Assembly (NCBI GenBank): GCA_017545865.1
Contig: JAFWXO010000003.1
Span: forward strand, 1-64,000
DNA: 64,000 nt
From: Clostridia bacterium
GTDB lineage: Bacteria > Bacillota > Clostridia > Christensenellales > Borkfalkiaceae
Reading direction: 5' to 3'
This document shows positions 6,788 through 16,474 of this stretch, piece by piece (the stretch's first letter is position 1; the number at the start of each line of letters is the position of its first letter). The notes under the pieces are model-generated. The model ran no database searches. It saw only the letters and a list, made by a program, of their open reading frames with translations, and was not told where the DNA came from. The position numbers were made by a program, and so were the translations under genes.

Positions 6788-8257
6788 ATGCTTAAATATC
6801 TTAAAGAAGAAGCAAATAAGGTTTATACTGAAAACGGTGCGGTAACCAATGAAAGCACAGGAGATTTTTGCCTTGATTTATTTGCAACCATCGGGGCAAT
6901 TCGCAGAGAAAGCGATAGCGAAATTGAATCGCGTTTTATAAGAGCGTATACGGAAAACAAAGATATTGCAATGAAAATCTTGTTTTTCGCTCGTGACGTA
7001 AGGGGTGGTCTTGGTGAGCGCAGGGTTTTTAGGGTTATCCTTAAATGGCTTGCAAAGAACGAAACTTTCACCGTTAAAAAGAATCTTAAATATATTGCCG
7101 AATACGGAAGATACGACGATTTGCTCGTTTTAATGGATACGCCTTGCGAAAAGGAAATGCTTGCCGTTATCAAAGCGCAATTTGACGCTGACGTGAAGGC
7201 TATGGAAAATAAAGAAGAAGTATCTTTGCTTGCAAAGTGGCTTCCTTCCGTTAACACTTCTAATCAGGAAACCGTAAAATGCGCAAAGAAAATAGCAAAA
7301 GCGTTTAATATGAACGACGCTACTTATAGAAAGGCGCTTTCATCTCTTCGTGCATACCTAAAAATTATTGAAAACAACCTTCGTGAAAAAGATTACTCTT
7401 TTGACTATGAAAAGCAATCTTCAAAGGCAATGTTTAAGTATAAAAAGGCGTTTATCCGTAACGACGGCGAAAGGTATAACGCATTTATAAGGAAGGTGGA
7501 AAGGGGTGAAGTTAAACTTAACGCTTCAACGCTTGCTCCTTACGAACTTGTTGACCCTTTCATTGATGATGATTGGTTGAGAGATCTTAGCAAGGAAGAA
7601 CAAGCATCTCTCAATGCAACTTGGAATTCTCTTCCCAACTATGGAACGGATGAAAACGCCATTGCGGTGATTGATACGTCGGGTTCTATGTATTGGGCAA
7701 AAAGACCTACGCCAGCATCCGTTGCGCTTTCGCTTGGTATTTACTTTGCAGAACGCAATAAGGGTTATTTTAAAAACTACTTTATTGAGTTTTCCGCAAG
7801 ACCTCAGCTTATCGAGATTAAAGGCGAAACCTTTGCCGATAAACTTCGTTATCTTGCAACTTTTAATGAAGTTGCTAATACGAATATACAAGCGGTTTTT
7901 AATTTGATTTTGAATGCGGCGGTTAAAAACAAATTGCCACAAAGCGAACTTCCTTCAAAACTTTATCTTATTTCCGATATGGAGTTTGATGAGGTGGTAG
8001 ATAATGCGGAACTAACAAACTTTGAAAACGCTAAAAAGAAGTTTGAAGCAAAAGGTTATAAACTCCCCGATATCGTATTTTGGAACGTGGCAAGCCGTAA
8101 TAGAGGGCAGCCCGTAACCAAAAGTGAAAACGGCGTAGTTTTGGTTTCCGGTTGCACGCCTAAACTTTTTAGTATGGTGGCAAGTGGCGAAATGAACCCC
8201 CTTTCATTTATGATGGAAGTTATTGAAAGCGAGCGTTATTCAAAAATAGTCGCTTAA
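6788..8257 (+). CDS. Ro60/TROVE-like RNA-binding protein with C-terminal vWA domain
   Basis: 489 residues. The N-terminal two thirds are helical HEAT-like repeats of the TROVE/DUF2828 type: FFARDVRGGLGERRVFR, EYGRYDDLLVL, LLAKWLPSVNTSN, and KYKKAFIRNDGERYNAF. The C-terminal third is a von Willebrand A domain with the MIDAS motif DTSGS near residue 297 and ISDMEFD later. Ro proteins bind misfolded RNAs and Y RNAs, and bacterial Ro (Rsr) works with Y RNAs and exonucleases. Here the gene follows an array of structured RNAs and precedes rtcB, the same grouping as the rsr-Y RNA-rtcB loci of other bacteria. AAAGGAG at 6774-6780 sets the start. TROVE and DUF2828 are related, and I cannot decide between the two labels. 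Confidence 0.8.
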   Translation: MLKYLKEEANKVYTENGAVTNESTGDFCLDLFATIGAIRRESDSEIESRFIRAYTENKDIAMKILFFARDVRGGLGERRVFRVILKWLAKNETFTVKKNLKYIAEYGRYDDLLVLMDTPCEKEMLAVIKAQFDADVKAMENKEEVSLLAKWLPSVNTSNQETVKCAKKIAKAFNMNDATYRKALSSLRAYLKIIENNLREKDYSFDYEKQSSKAMFKYKKAFIRNDGERYNAFIRKVERGEVKLNASTLAPYELVDPFIDDDWLRDLSKEEQASLNATWNSLPNYGTDENAIAVIDTSGSMYWAKRPTPASVALSLGIYFAERNKGYFKNYFIEFSARPQLIEIKGETFADKLRYLATFNEVANTNIQAVFNLILNAAVKNKLPQSELPSKLYLISDMEFDEVVDNAELTNFENAKKKFEAKGYKLPDIVFWNVASRNRGQPVTKSENGVVLVSGCTPKLFSMVASGEMNPLSFMMEVIESERYSKIVA

Positions 8258-8369
8258 AAAAAGAGAAAAAAGAAGAAGGCTTTTCGCGATTTACTTTAGA
8301 CGATATTATGTCGGCAGTATTAAACGAACAGCCTTTTTTAAAATAAAAAAGTTAAAGGATATGATAATT

Positions 8370-9578
8370 ATGATAGAAATAAAAGGAAAATATAATATTG
8401 CAAAATGCTTTACTTCCCAAATGGAAGACGACGCTTCCGAGCAAATTAAGAAAATATGCGATACGGAAGCGTTTGCAAATTCAAAAATAAGAATAATGCC
8501 TGACGTTCACGCGGGCAAGGGTTGCACGATAGGTACAACTATGACGATAACCGATAAAATCGTTCCTTCAATGGTCGGCGTTGATATCGGTTGCGGTATG
8601 TATACCGTTTATCTTGGTAAAATAGATATTGACTTTGAAAAGATAGACGAGGTGGCGCATTTTATTCCTTCTGGAAGAAACGTTTGGGAAGGTAGGCAAG
8701 AAAGATTCGACTTGACTGTACTTCGCTCGTATCGTAACCTTAAAGACTCCAAAAGGCTTGAAAGAAGCCTTGGAACTTTGGGTGGCGGTAATCATTTTAT
8801 TGAAATTGACGAAGACGATGAGGGTGGTAAGTATTTAGTTATTCACTCGGGAAGCCGTAATCTTGGAACGCAAGTTGCCGAGTTTTATCAACAAATTGCA
8901 GTTGATTTAAATGTTGGAAAAGAAGACTATTTCAAGAAGAAAGAAGAGATAATATCGACCTATAAGGCGGAAGGAAGAAGGCAGGAAATTCAAAAGGAAC
9001 TTAAAAGGCTTAAAAGAACGTTTGAAACCAAAGAACCTTCCCTTCCTCGTGATATGTGTTATCTTTACAATTCGTTTATGGAAGACTACCTTCACGACGT
9101 TGATATTTGCCAAAAATTTGCCGAAAGAAGTCGCGAAAAAATGGCGGAAATTATTTTGGAAAAAACGGGCATTATTCCCATTGAAACCTTCCAAACGATA
9201 CACAACTACGTCGACGTTAAGGAAATGATTCTTCGTAAAGGTTCGGTTTCCGCTAAAAAGGGAGAAAAACTTTTGATTCCTATCAACATGCGTGACGGTT
9301 CGCTTATTTGTATTGGCAAGGGCAACGAAGATTGGAATTTTTCAGCCCCTCACGGCGCGGGCAGATTGATGTCGCGTACAAAGGCGTTTGAAAATCTTAC
9401 GATGGAACAGTACCAAAAGGAAATGAAAGGTATTTATTCAACGTGTGTTAACCCTTCAACTTTGGATGAATCGCCCATGGCGTATAAGCCTATGGATGAA
9501 ATAGTAAAAAACATAGAGCCGACTGCTGAAATTATAAAGAGAATCAAACCCATTTATAATTTTAAAGCGTCAAACTAA
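8370..9578 (+). CDS. rtcB: RNA-splicing ligase RtcB
   Basis: 402 residues. RtcB joins RNA 2',3'-cyclic phosphate or 3'-phosphate ends to 5'-OH ends through a GMP-histidine intermediate with Mn2+. Visible family motifs in order: PDVHAGKGCTIGTTM, VGVDIGCGM, LGTLGGGNHFIE, HSGSRNLG, HNYVD, and SAPHGAGRLMSR, which holds the histidine guanylylated in studied RtcBs. It is a compact form compared with archaeal RtcB. The frame has two ATGs. AAAGGA (8354-8359) is adjacent to the first (8361) and 10 bases from the second, so 8370 (MIEIKG) is chosen. It is 112 bases after the Ro-like gene with no terminator, so probably co-transcribed. It likely repairs or matures the RNAs handled by the Ro-like protein. 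Confidence 0.95.
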   Translation: MIEIKGKYNIAKCFTSQMEDDASEQIKKICDTEAFANSKIRIMPDVHAGKGCTIGTTMTITDKIVPSMVGVDIGCGMYTVYLGKIDIDFEKIDEVAHFIPSGRNVWEGRQERFDLTVLRSYRNLKDSKRLERSLGTLGGGNHFIEIDEDDEGGKYLVIHSGSRNLGTQVAEFYQQIAVDLNVGKEDYFKKKEEIISTYKAEGRRQEIQKELKRLKRTFETKEPSLPRDMCYLYNSFMEDYLHDVDICQKFAERSREKMAEIILEKTGIIPIETFQTIHNYVDVKEMILRKGSVSAKKGEKLLIPINMRDGSLICIGKGNEDWNFSAPHGAGRLMSRTKAFENLTMEQYQKEMKGIYSTCVNPSTLDESPMAYKPMDEIVKNIEPTAEIIKRIKPIYNFKASN

Positions 9579-9592
9579 TTCAAAGTTTGAGA

Positions 9593-9621
9593 TTGATTTT
9601 TGATAATATAAATGATATAAT
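9593..9621 (+). promoter_or_regulatory. Promoter of the rhamnoside operon
   Basis: TTGATT 9593-9598 and TATAAT 9616-9621 with a 17-base spacer, about 33 bases before the GH106-like ATG. It starts a new transcription unit after rtcB. Confidence 0.8.
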
Positions 9622-9653
9622 AACCTTGCTAAAATGTTTAGGAGTTAGGCATT

Positions 9654-12600
9654 ATGTTTTACAAAAAAAGCGAAAGTGAAAAGTTAAACGTTGAACTTTT
9701 TAAAAATCCAACCAAGGAATACCGTGGCGCTCCCTTTTGGGCGTGGAACACTAAACTTGAAAAGGATATTTTGTTAGAACAAATTGAAGTTTTAAAAAAG
9801 ATGGGTTTCGGCGGATTTTTTATCCACTCTCGTTCGGGGCTTAATACCGAATATTTAGGCAAAGAGTTTTTTGAAATGGTTAAAAGTTGCCGTGATAAAG
9901 CGGAAAGCGAAGATATGCTTTGCTACCTTTACGATGAAGATAAATGGCCGTCGGGCTACGGTGGCGGGTTTGTTACCAAAACCCCAGCCTATCGCCAAAA
10001 AATGATATATTTTACCGATACGCGTAAGCGTTTTTATGATAAAAAGTACGGAATTGACAACGCGCTCCCGTATCTTTTAGGTGTTTTTGACGTTGTTTTA
10101 GATGAAAACGGCTTTTTAGTTTCCTATAAAAAAATCGATGAAAACGATACGGTAAACGGCGTTAAGCGTTACGCTTACGTTGAGCCTGTTCCTTGCGAAG
10201 CATGGCACAACGGCTTTACCCCTGAAGACGCTATGAATAGCGAAGCCGTTGCAAAGTTTTTAGGCGTTACTTATGAAAAATATAAAGAAGAAGTGGGCGA
10301 GAGTTTTGGAAAATCAATCCCCGCAATTTTTACCGACGAACCGCAAATGGGCTTTAAAAAACCCCTCGTAGATTCCACTAAAAACGAAAGCGCAAACTAT
10401 CCCTGGAGCGAACACCTAACAAAATTTTACTTTGAAAAGTATGGCGAAGACATAACTGATTATATCCCCGAATTATTTTTAGATTTCAAAGATAAAATTT
10501 CAACGGCGAGATATCGCTATCACGAAGCGTCAACAGAGCTATTTACTAAAGCGTATTCTGAGCAAATAGGTAAGTGGTGCAACGATAACGGAATACTCTT
10601 TACCGGGCATATGATGTGGGAGCATAATTTAGACGTTCAAACGGAAACGGTTGGTGACGTTACTCGCGCTTACGAGTGGTTTGATATTCCCGGCATCGAC
10701 CTTTTGTGTGACGCTGTTGAAATAGTAACGGCAAAGCAAACACAATCAGTTGTTCGCCAACTAAACAAGCAAGGTTTTTTAACCGAACTTTACGGCGTTA
10801 CGAACTGGGATTTTGATTTTAGGGGGCATAAGTTCCAAGGCGACTGGCAGTCGGCTCTCGGCGCAACGCTAAGAGTTCCGCATTTATCGTGGGTTTCAAT
10901 GAAAGGCTCGGCAAAAAGAGATTACCCCGCGTCTATAAGTTATCAAGTGCCGTGGTGCTCTGAATACCCTTACGTTGAAGACCATTTTGCAAGGCTCGGC
11001 GTTGTGTTAACGCGTGGTAAACCCATTGTTAAAGTGGGTGTTATCCACCCTATAGAGTCCTTTTGGCTTGATTACGGCGCAAAAAATACTTGCCGTGAAA
11101 AAACGGAAAAAGCGGTTAAAGACTTTAACGACTTGTGCGAGCAGTTATACGAAAACTTCGTTGATTACGACCTTATTAGCGAAGCGTTAATTGAGCGCCA
11201 CGCGAGTGTAAACGGCAAGAGCTTTATGATGGGCGTTATGGAATATCAAACGATAATCGTTCCAAACGTTAAAACTTTAAGAAAGGAAACGTTAGACGTT
11301 TTAACTAAGTTTAGAAATAGCGGTGGTAAACTTATATTTATAGGCGATTGCCCCGTTTGTGTTGACGGGGTTATAAGTTGCGAAATAAAGCCCCTTTACG
11401 AGCGTTCTATTCACGTTGATTATAGCGAACTTTTCACTTTTCTTGACGGCGAAAAGACGGCAACCGTTTTAAATGAAGACGGAACTATGGCGGATAACTT
11501 TGTTCATCAACTAAGATGTGACGGCGATAGCAAGTGGTTTTTTATGGCAAGGTTTAAAAAACCGCAAAAAGACGACTTGACTTCTCAAAATGTAACCGTT
11601 GTTTTCAACGGGGAGTACGAGCCGACGTTATACGATACGGTTAGCGGCGAAATTCTTCCTATTGAACACAAAGTTGAAAACGGAAAGACTTACGTTTATA
11701 AAAAATTATTCGCGCAAGACAGTTTGCTTATCAAGTTAGATAGCGGAAAGGGTGTTTTCAACAAAGAAACGCCAAGCCAAAAAGTTATAAAAGAAATTAC
11801 TTTTAACGATAGCGTTGAATATATCCGCACGGAAGAAAACGTTTTACTCGTTGACAACTGCTTATATAAATTAAACGACGGCGAGTATCAAGATAAAGAA
11901 GAGATTTTGAAACTCGATGAGAAAATCCGCAAAACGCTTAACTATCCAAAGGCGGACGGCTGGGGCGTTCAGCCTTGGGCGCTACCTGACAACAAGCCCG
12001 AAAATTTCGTAACGCTCAAATACGAATTCGTTAGCGAACACGAGATTGAAAACTGCTATATCGCTGGCGAAGAAGTAACCAAAATCACCTTTAACGGAAG
12101 CGATATTGATTTAACTTGCGTGGGATATTACGTTGACAAGTCCATTAAAAAATATAAACTTGGCGCTATCAAAAAAGGCTTGAACGAACTTATAATCGTT
12201 ACGCCTATAACTCATAGAATTAGCGTTGAATACTATTATATTTTAGGTGATTTTAGCGTTAGGGTAGAAGGTAGCGAAAAAACCGTTTATAGAAGTGAAG
12301 AAAGCATAAGTTTTTCTGATATAACCAAGCAAGGCATGCCGTTTTACGGCGGAAACTTAGTTTATAAAACTAAGTTAGAAACGCCAAGTTGCGATTTGTC
12401 CGTTCAAATTCCAAGATATAGAAACTCGCTTATCAAAATTAAACTTGACGGAAAGGAAAGGGGAGTTATCGCTTACGCTCCGTGCAAGTTAACTATAAAA
12501 AACGTTGAAAGCGGAGAACATATTTTAGAAATCGTTGCTTTTGGAAACAGAGTTAACACCTTTGGTCCGTTGCACGATGCAAGCCACAAAATTTACGTTA

Positions 12601-12704
12601 GCCCAAGCGCTTGGTACACGACGGGCAGCGCTTTTACTTACGGTTACGAACTTAAAGAAACGGGAATTCTTTCCGAGCCGATTATAAAAATTATCGAAAA
12701 GTAG
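9654..12704 (+). CDS. GH106-like glycoside hydrolase (probable alpha-L-rhamnosidase)
   Basis: 1016 residues. The opening NPTKEYRGAPFWAWNTKLEKD, then MGFGGFFIHSRSGL and YLYDEDKWPSGYGGG, is the N-terminal signature of the large GH106-type rhamnosidases and relatives. A catalytic TIM-barrel region comes first and beta-sandwich domains fill the C-terminal half. There is no signal peptide, so the substrate must be imported oligosaccharide. L-rhamnose isomerase starts 9 bases after its stop, which strongly supports rhamnose release as its job. GGAG at 9641-9644 supports the ATG. Some proteins of this type have unknown specificity, so the substrate remains an inference. Confidence 0.8.
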   Translation: MFYKKSESEKLNVELFKNPTKEYRGAPFWAWNTKLEKDILLEQIEVLKKMGFGGFFIHSRSGLNTEYLGKEFFEMVKSCRDKAESEDMLCYLYDEDKWPSGYGGGFVTKTPAYRQKMIYFTDTRKRFYDKKYGIDNALPYLLGVFDVVLDENGFLVSYKKIDENDTVNGVKRYAYVEPVPCEAWHNGFTPEDAMNSEAVAKFLGVTYEKYKEEVGESFGKSIPAIFTDEPQMGFKKPLVDSTKNESANYPWSEHLTKFYFEKYGEDITDYIPELFLDFKDKISTARYRYHEASTELFTKAYSEQIGKWCNDNGILFTGHMMWEHNLDVQTETVGDVTRAYEWFDIPGIDLLCDAVEIVTAKQTQSVVRQLNKQGFLTELYGVTNWDFDFRGHKFQGDWQSALGATLRVPHLSWVSMKGSAKRDYPASISYQVPWCSEYPYVEDHFARLGVVLTRGKPIVKVGVIHPIESFWLDYGAKNTCREKTEKAVKDFNDLCEQLYENFVDYDLISEALIERHASVNGKSFMMGVMEYQTIIVPNVKTLRKETLDVLTKFRNSGGKLIFIGDCPVCVDGVISCEIKPLYERSIHVDYSELFTFLDGEKTATVLNEDGTMADNFVHQLRCDGDSKWFFMARFKKPQKDDLTSQNVTVVFNGEYEPTLYDTVSGEILPIEHKVENGKTYVYKKLFAQDSLLIKLDSGKGVFNKETPSQKVIKEITFNDSVEYIRTEENVLLVDNCLYKLNDGEYQDKEEILKLDEKIRKTLNYPKADGWGVQPWALPDNKPENFVTLKYEFVSEHEIENCYIAGEEVTKITFNGSDIDLTCVGYYVDKSIKKYKLGAIKKGLNELIIVTPITHRISVEYYYILGDFSVRVEGSEKTVYRSEESISFSDITKQGMPFYGGNLVYKTKLETPSCDLSVQIPRYRNSLIKIKLDGKERGVIAYAPCKLTIKNVESGEHILEIVAFGNRVNTFGPLHDASHKIYVSPSAWYTTGSAFTYGYELKETGILSEPIIKIIEK

Positions 12705-12713
12705 GGAGAAGTT

Positions 12714-13964
12714 ATGAACAGATATTTATCCGCAAAAGAAATTTACAAGCAACGTGGGATAGACACGGAAGTTGCGCTTGAAAAAGTTAAAAACGTTGCA
12801 GTATCGCTCCATTGTTGGCAAGGTGACGACGTTAAGGGGTTTGATCAAGACGGGCCTTTGACCGGCGGTATTCAAACTACTGGCAATTATATGGGCAAGG
12901 CAAGAACGCCCGAAGAACTTATTGCCGATATGGAAAAGGTTATGAGCCTTTGTCCCGGCAAAAAGAAAATTAACGTTCACGCTTGTTACGCCGTTTTTGA
13001 AAAAGACGGGTTCGTTGATAGAGATAAGATAGAGCCAAGGCATTTTAAGCCGTGGGTAGATTTTGCTAAAAAACACGGCGTTGGCTTAGACTTTAACCCC
13101 ACCTTCTTTTCGCACGAAAAGGTAAAAGACGGTTTAACCTTATCAAGCCCCGACAAAGAAACGAGAAAGTTTTGGATAGAGCACGGCAAGGCTTGTATCA
13201 GAATATCGGAATATTTTGCAAAAGAAACGGGTTATCCCTGCGTTATGAATATTTGGACGGGTGACGGGTATAAGGATATACCTGCCGATAGGCTTTCCCC
13301 AAGAGTTCGCTATAAAGAGAGCATTGAAGAAATTTTATCCGAGCCTTTTGACAAAAACTTGGTTAAACCTTGCGTTGAGTCAAAGGTGTTTGGAATAGGC
13401 GTTGAGTCTTATACGGTTGGTTCTGGCGAGTTTGCCCTTTCGTTTGCGGCAACGCACGAAGGTTGTTTACCGCTTATGGATAACGGGCATTATCATCCAA
13501 CTGAAGTGGTTTCGGATAAAATTCCCGCGTTACTTGCTTTTTTTGATGAGATTGCGCTCCATATCACAAGGCCTGTTCGTTGGGATAGCGACCACACCGT
13601 TTTATTCGATGACGAAACTAAGGAAATTGCAAAAGAAATAGTAAGGAATAACGCCCTTGATAGAGTTTATATGGCGCTTGACTATTTTGATGCGAGCATA
13701 AATAGAATAGCCTCTTGGGCGATAGGGTTTAGAAGTTTTCAAAAGGCGCTTCTATTAGCGCTTTTAACTCCTAACGAAGAACTTAAAACCTTGCAAAACG
13801 ACAACAAACTCACTTCACTTATCTTAGCTCAAGAAGCGGTAAAAACCCTTCCGTTTAGCGACGTTTGGGAAGAATACTGCCTAAGAGAAGGCGTTCCCAC
13901 CGAGTTTGAACTTGAAAAGGCTATTTTAGATTACGAGCGAAACGTTTTATCAAAGAGAATATAA
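12714..13964 (+). CDS. rhaA: L-rhamnose isomerase
   Basis: 416 residues, the normal RhaA length. It converts L-rhamnose to L-rhamnulose in the cytoplasm with Mn2+. The N-terminal SLHCWQGDDVKGFD and GPLTGGIQTTGNYMGKARTP are near-invariant RhaA motifs. GLDFNPTFFSH, MNIWTGDGYKDIP, LPLMDNGHYHPTE and RWDSDHTV hold the metal and substrate residues. It is co-transcribed with the GH106-like gene (GGAG 8 bases before ATG). Rhamnulokinase and rhamnulose-1-phosphate aldolase are not next to it; the FGGY kinase at 31362 is not an evident RhaB. Confidence 0.97.
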   Translation: MNRYLSAKEIYKQRGIDTEVALEKVKNVAVSLHCWQGDDVKGFDQDGPLTGGIQTTGNYMGKARTPEELIADMEKVMSLCPGKKKINVHACYAVFEKDGFVDRDKIEPRHFKPWVDFAKKHGVGLDFNPTFFSHEKVKDGLTLSSPDKETRKFWIEHGKACIRISEYFAKETGYPCVMNIWTGDGYKDIPADRLSPRVRYKESIEEILSEPFDKNLVKPCVESKVFGIGVESYTVGSGEFALSFAATHEGCLPLMDNGHYHPTEVVSDKIPALLAFFDEIALHITRPVRWDSDHTVLFDDETKEIAKEIVRNNALDRVYMALDYFDASINRIASWAIGFRSFQKALLLALLTPNEELKTLQNDNKLTSLILAQEAVKTLPFSDVWEEYCLREGVPTEFELEKAILDYERNVLSKRI

Positions 13965-14011
13965 GCAAGACGTATCATATTTATAGATAAGATTAAATTA
14001 TAAGCGTAAAA

Positions 14012-14035
14012 AAACACCTGTACGGACAGGTGTTT
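14012..14035. terminator. Bidirectional terminator
   Basis: A 10-bp stem AAACACCTGT/ACAGGTGTTT with loop ACGG and a T-run, between rhaA and the convergent protease gene. Confidence 0.9.
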
Positions 14036-14053
14036 TTTATTGAAATTTATTAG

Positions 14054-16180
14054 TTATAAAAGTTTTTTGGATTTTCTAAGTTTTATGAGCAACGTGAGTA
14101 ACGCCGAAAGGCTTGCTAGCGAAACGGTTGATAACGTGATTATAACGCCCGTTGCTACGCCGTTAGGTTTTTCGGGCGGAACGGGGGCGGGCGACTTTTC
14201 CCATACGGCGCGAACGAATAACACGCTCGAGTTGTTGTAATGCTCGTTGTAATACGACTTAGCGTACAGCGTTGGCGAGTCGCCTAAATGGTGAATAACG
14301 TTCCAGTCAACTAAATAACTATCGCCGTTTTTCTCAGCAAATACGCCTAAATTGCTATTTTCAATTCGCCAACCCACAAAATCGTAACCTTCACGCGAAG
14401 GAGCGAATAAGCAAAGTTTATTTTCAGCGCTTGCTAGTTCCGTGGAATAATTTTCGCCGTGGTTAACGCCACCAGAAAGATCGTAATAAACCCGAACGGG
14501 TTGCATTGATAGGTCTTGACAATAAATAAAATTAAACGAGTAATTTAGTTCGTAACCCGAGTTAGACTTTATCGCGTGAGTTACTTTGCAACTTTCCCCG
14601 TTTTGTATTTGATAAGAAAGGGTGGGGATAGCCATATTCTTTTCACTATAAACCGATTGCGCGCTCGTTATAAAGGATACGTTTCCGCTTAGCGAGTTGG
14701 TGTAGATAGCGTAGGTTTTATCGCTTGCGTTGAAACTATAATACTCTAAATCTTTACCAGTGGTGAAGGGGATAGCGTTATTAACGTCGTCAAACTCAAC
14801 TTCTTCGCCGATAAGCCCGTGAGTTACGTAAAAATTGTTCAAATAAGTGTCGCTTGACTGACTATTGCTATATCTTACTAAAATTTTATAATTGCCGTAA
14901 CTTGCGTTTTGCTTGGAAATATAAAACCGCTTTTGCGATTCGTCAAGGCGGACGGAAAAGTCATTAGTAACGTCACGATTGCCAAGGTAAATTTCAATTC
15001 CGTCTACGCTTGCCCCGTTGGAAATCTCGTAGGAGTATTCTAAATCCACGTCGTCGTAAAAGACGTTTAGTTGTTTAGTAGGCGCAGTTTCGGCGGTAAG
15101 ACTACCGTAATATTTACCCTTGACGTGAGTTGGATAAGCATAACCCGATTCTATCTTGTCGTAGAAGTAAAACGCCTTATCGGTGTCTTTTTTATAGCGA
15201 TAGCCCCTAATATCGTAAATATTTTTGTCTTCGTAAAAGATAAGGGAAACGCCGTCCTTTCCGTTAGACTCGGTGTAGGAATTAAGAATTATCCACGCGC
15301 CTTTGAAAACGGTTGGCGTGTCAGAGCCGTCAAGGTAAAATTCTTTTTGATAGTTATCGTCCCACCCGATAAGCGAAACGGCGTGGTTTGACGTGGTGCT
15401 CGTTTGGTTGGGGGTAAGGCTATACACCCCGTTTTCTTCCAAGAACCCCGTTTTGAAAGAGAACGCAAGGTATAAACTGCCGTTGTTTACGAGATGGCGT
15501 TTAATCGCGTCAACGTCCGAACGGGAAAAGGAAGTAGACGAGTCGCTTACCAAAGTATTAGCCAAATCGTCGTTTGCGTATTGATTAAAAAAGTTATAAT
15601 AGTCTTCAGCGTTTTCGTTGCTTACGATATACGCGTTTTGATAGGGAAGGTCGGATTCAAGCATAAGCCCGTTTCTTTGCATTGCTTTTTGTTGCATAGA
15701 AAAAGATCCGCCCGCGCCTATTTTCGCATAAGACTTTTTGGGAACGTAACAGGAAATCCCCGTCCAAAGTTCCGAAAAATCGTAATACTCGTTAGTCGCT
15801 TTCATAATGGTGGTTGAAGCCGCCATAGTAGCGGCGAAATTCCAACAAAACCCGTTTTTATCCTGATGCTGAGCAAACGTCAAGTAATCGTCACGAAGGC
15901 AGTATTGTTCGGGCAACGGCGATAAAAGGTCGGGGTTTATTTGCGGTCTAAAATCGTTAGGGAGAGTTGGAAGTAGCGGTTTTTCAACGGGGAGTTTAAT
16001 TAAATCTTCCCTATCAACGGGGAGTTTAATTAAATCTTCCCTATCTAAGATGCGCTCAATTTTCTCTTCCTCATTATTAAGTTGTAAAGCGTAAGCAACG
16101 CTAATTTGAACGTTTGCCACGAAAAAGCAAAGCAAAATTATAGCGGTTGCAAAAATGCGTTTAAAGCGCTTTAAATTCAT
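14054..16180 (-). CDS. Surface-anchored papain-like (C1) cysteine protease
   Basis: 708 residues. An N-terminal signal peptide (KRFKRIFATAIILLCFFVANV) is followed by a linker with a tandem DREDLIKLPV repeat. The C1-family core has Cys in NGFCWNFAATMA, the catalytic His in NHAVSLIGWDDNY and the Asn region WIILNSYTE, where the usual NSWG is altered. A Listeria-Bacteroides (InlB-type) repeat (CLFAPSREGYDFVGW) comes next, then a proline-rich spacer, and a C-terminal membrane helix with a basic tail (LRKSKKLL) anchors it. Probably a cell-surface peptidase. The frame is open to 16207, but GAGGAG precedes the ATG at 16180. The pattern without LPXTG is like anchored proteins of other gut Clostridia. 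Confidence 0.8.
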   Translation of the reverse strand: MNLKRFKRIFATAIILLCFFVANVQISVAYALQLNNEEEKIERILDREDLIKLPVDREDLIKLPVEKPLLPTLPNDFRPQINPDLLSPLPEQYCLRDDYLTFAQHQDKNGFCWNFAATMAASTTIMKATNEYYDFSELWTGISCYVPKKSYAKIGAGGSFSMQQKAMQRNGLMLESDLPYQNAYIVSNENAEDYYNFFNQYANDDLANTLVSDSSTSFSRSDVDAIKRHLVNNGSLYLAFSFKTGFLEENGVYSLTPNQTSTTSNHAVSLIGWDDNYQKEFYLDGSDTPTVFKGAWIILNSYTESNGKDGVSLIFYEDKNIYDIRGYRYKKDTDKAFYFYDKIESGYAYPTHVKGKYYGSLTAETAPTKQLNVFYDDVDLEYSYEISNGASVDGIEIYLGNRDVTNDFSVRLDESQKRFYISKQNASYGNYKILVRYSNSQSSDTYLNNFYVTHGLIGEEVEFDDVNNAIPFTTGKDLEYYSFNASDKTYAIYTNSLSGNVSFITSAQSVYSEKNMAIPTLSYQIQNGESCKVTHAIKSNSGYELNYSFNFIYCQDLSMQPVRVYYDLSGGVNHGENYSTELASAENKLCLFAPSREGYDFVGWRIENSNLGVFAEKNGDSYLVDWNVIHHLGDSPTLYAKSYYNEHYNNSSVLFVRAVWEKSPAPVPPEKPNGVATGVIITLSTVSLASLSALLTLLIKLRKSKKLL
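15985..16044 (-). repeat. Exact 30-bp tandem duplication in the protease linker
   Basis: Two identical 30-base copies, 15985-16014 and 16015-16044, encode the repeated decapeptide DREDLIKLPV just after the signal peptide. Zero divergence means a recent, length-variable slippage site. Confidence 0.9.
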
Positions 16181-16261
16181 AATAACTCCTCTATTATAGA
16201 GTATCATTTTACGATATAAAAATCAACCTATTTATAACTATAAAAATAATTCGACGGGGAA

Positions 16262-16474
16262 ATGGGCTATTTTGAAATCGATATGCGCGGTTGCCCGTCA
16301 AGGGGTATGCTAAACGCTCTGCCACACACCGAGCCTTATCCCGATTATTGCGGGCATTGTGATTTGCTTTATAAGAGCGTTGCTAAAAAATACGGCATTG
16401 AAATCAAAGGCGATTTCACTCACGTTGATAAAGCCCGTTGCAAATTCACCACAACCAAAAAACAACAAAAATAA
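16262..16474 (+). CDS. Small Cys/His-containing protein of unknown function
   Basis: 70 residues. I do not recognise the family. It has MRGCPSRGM and DYCGHCDLLYKS, so a CxxC and several other Cys/His residues that could bind zinc or iron, and a basic C-terminus. GGGGA lies 5 bases before the ATG. A perfect terminator begins inside its stop codon region, which supports a real gene. Confidence 0.6.
   Translation: MGYFEIDMRGCPSRGMLNALPHTEPYPDYCGHCDLLYKSVAKKYGIEIKGDFTHVDKARCKFTTTKKQQK

Noticed and set aside
8227..8346. Possible extra small gene or frameshifted tail after the Ro-like gene (GFSRFTLDDIMSAVLNEQP)
   Set aside because: It overlaps in another frame, has no RBS and only a 12-codon ATG frame; no slippery site is visible. 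It could be a relic of a lost gene.
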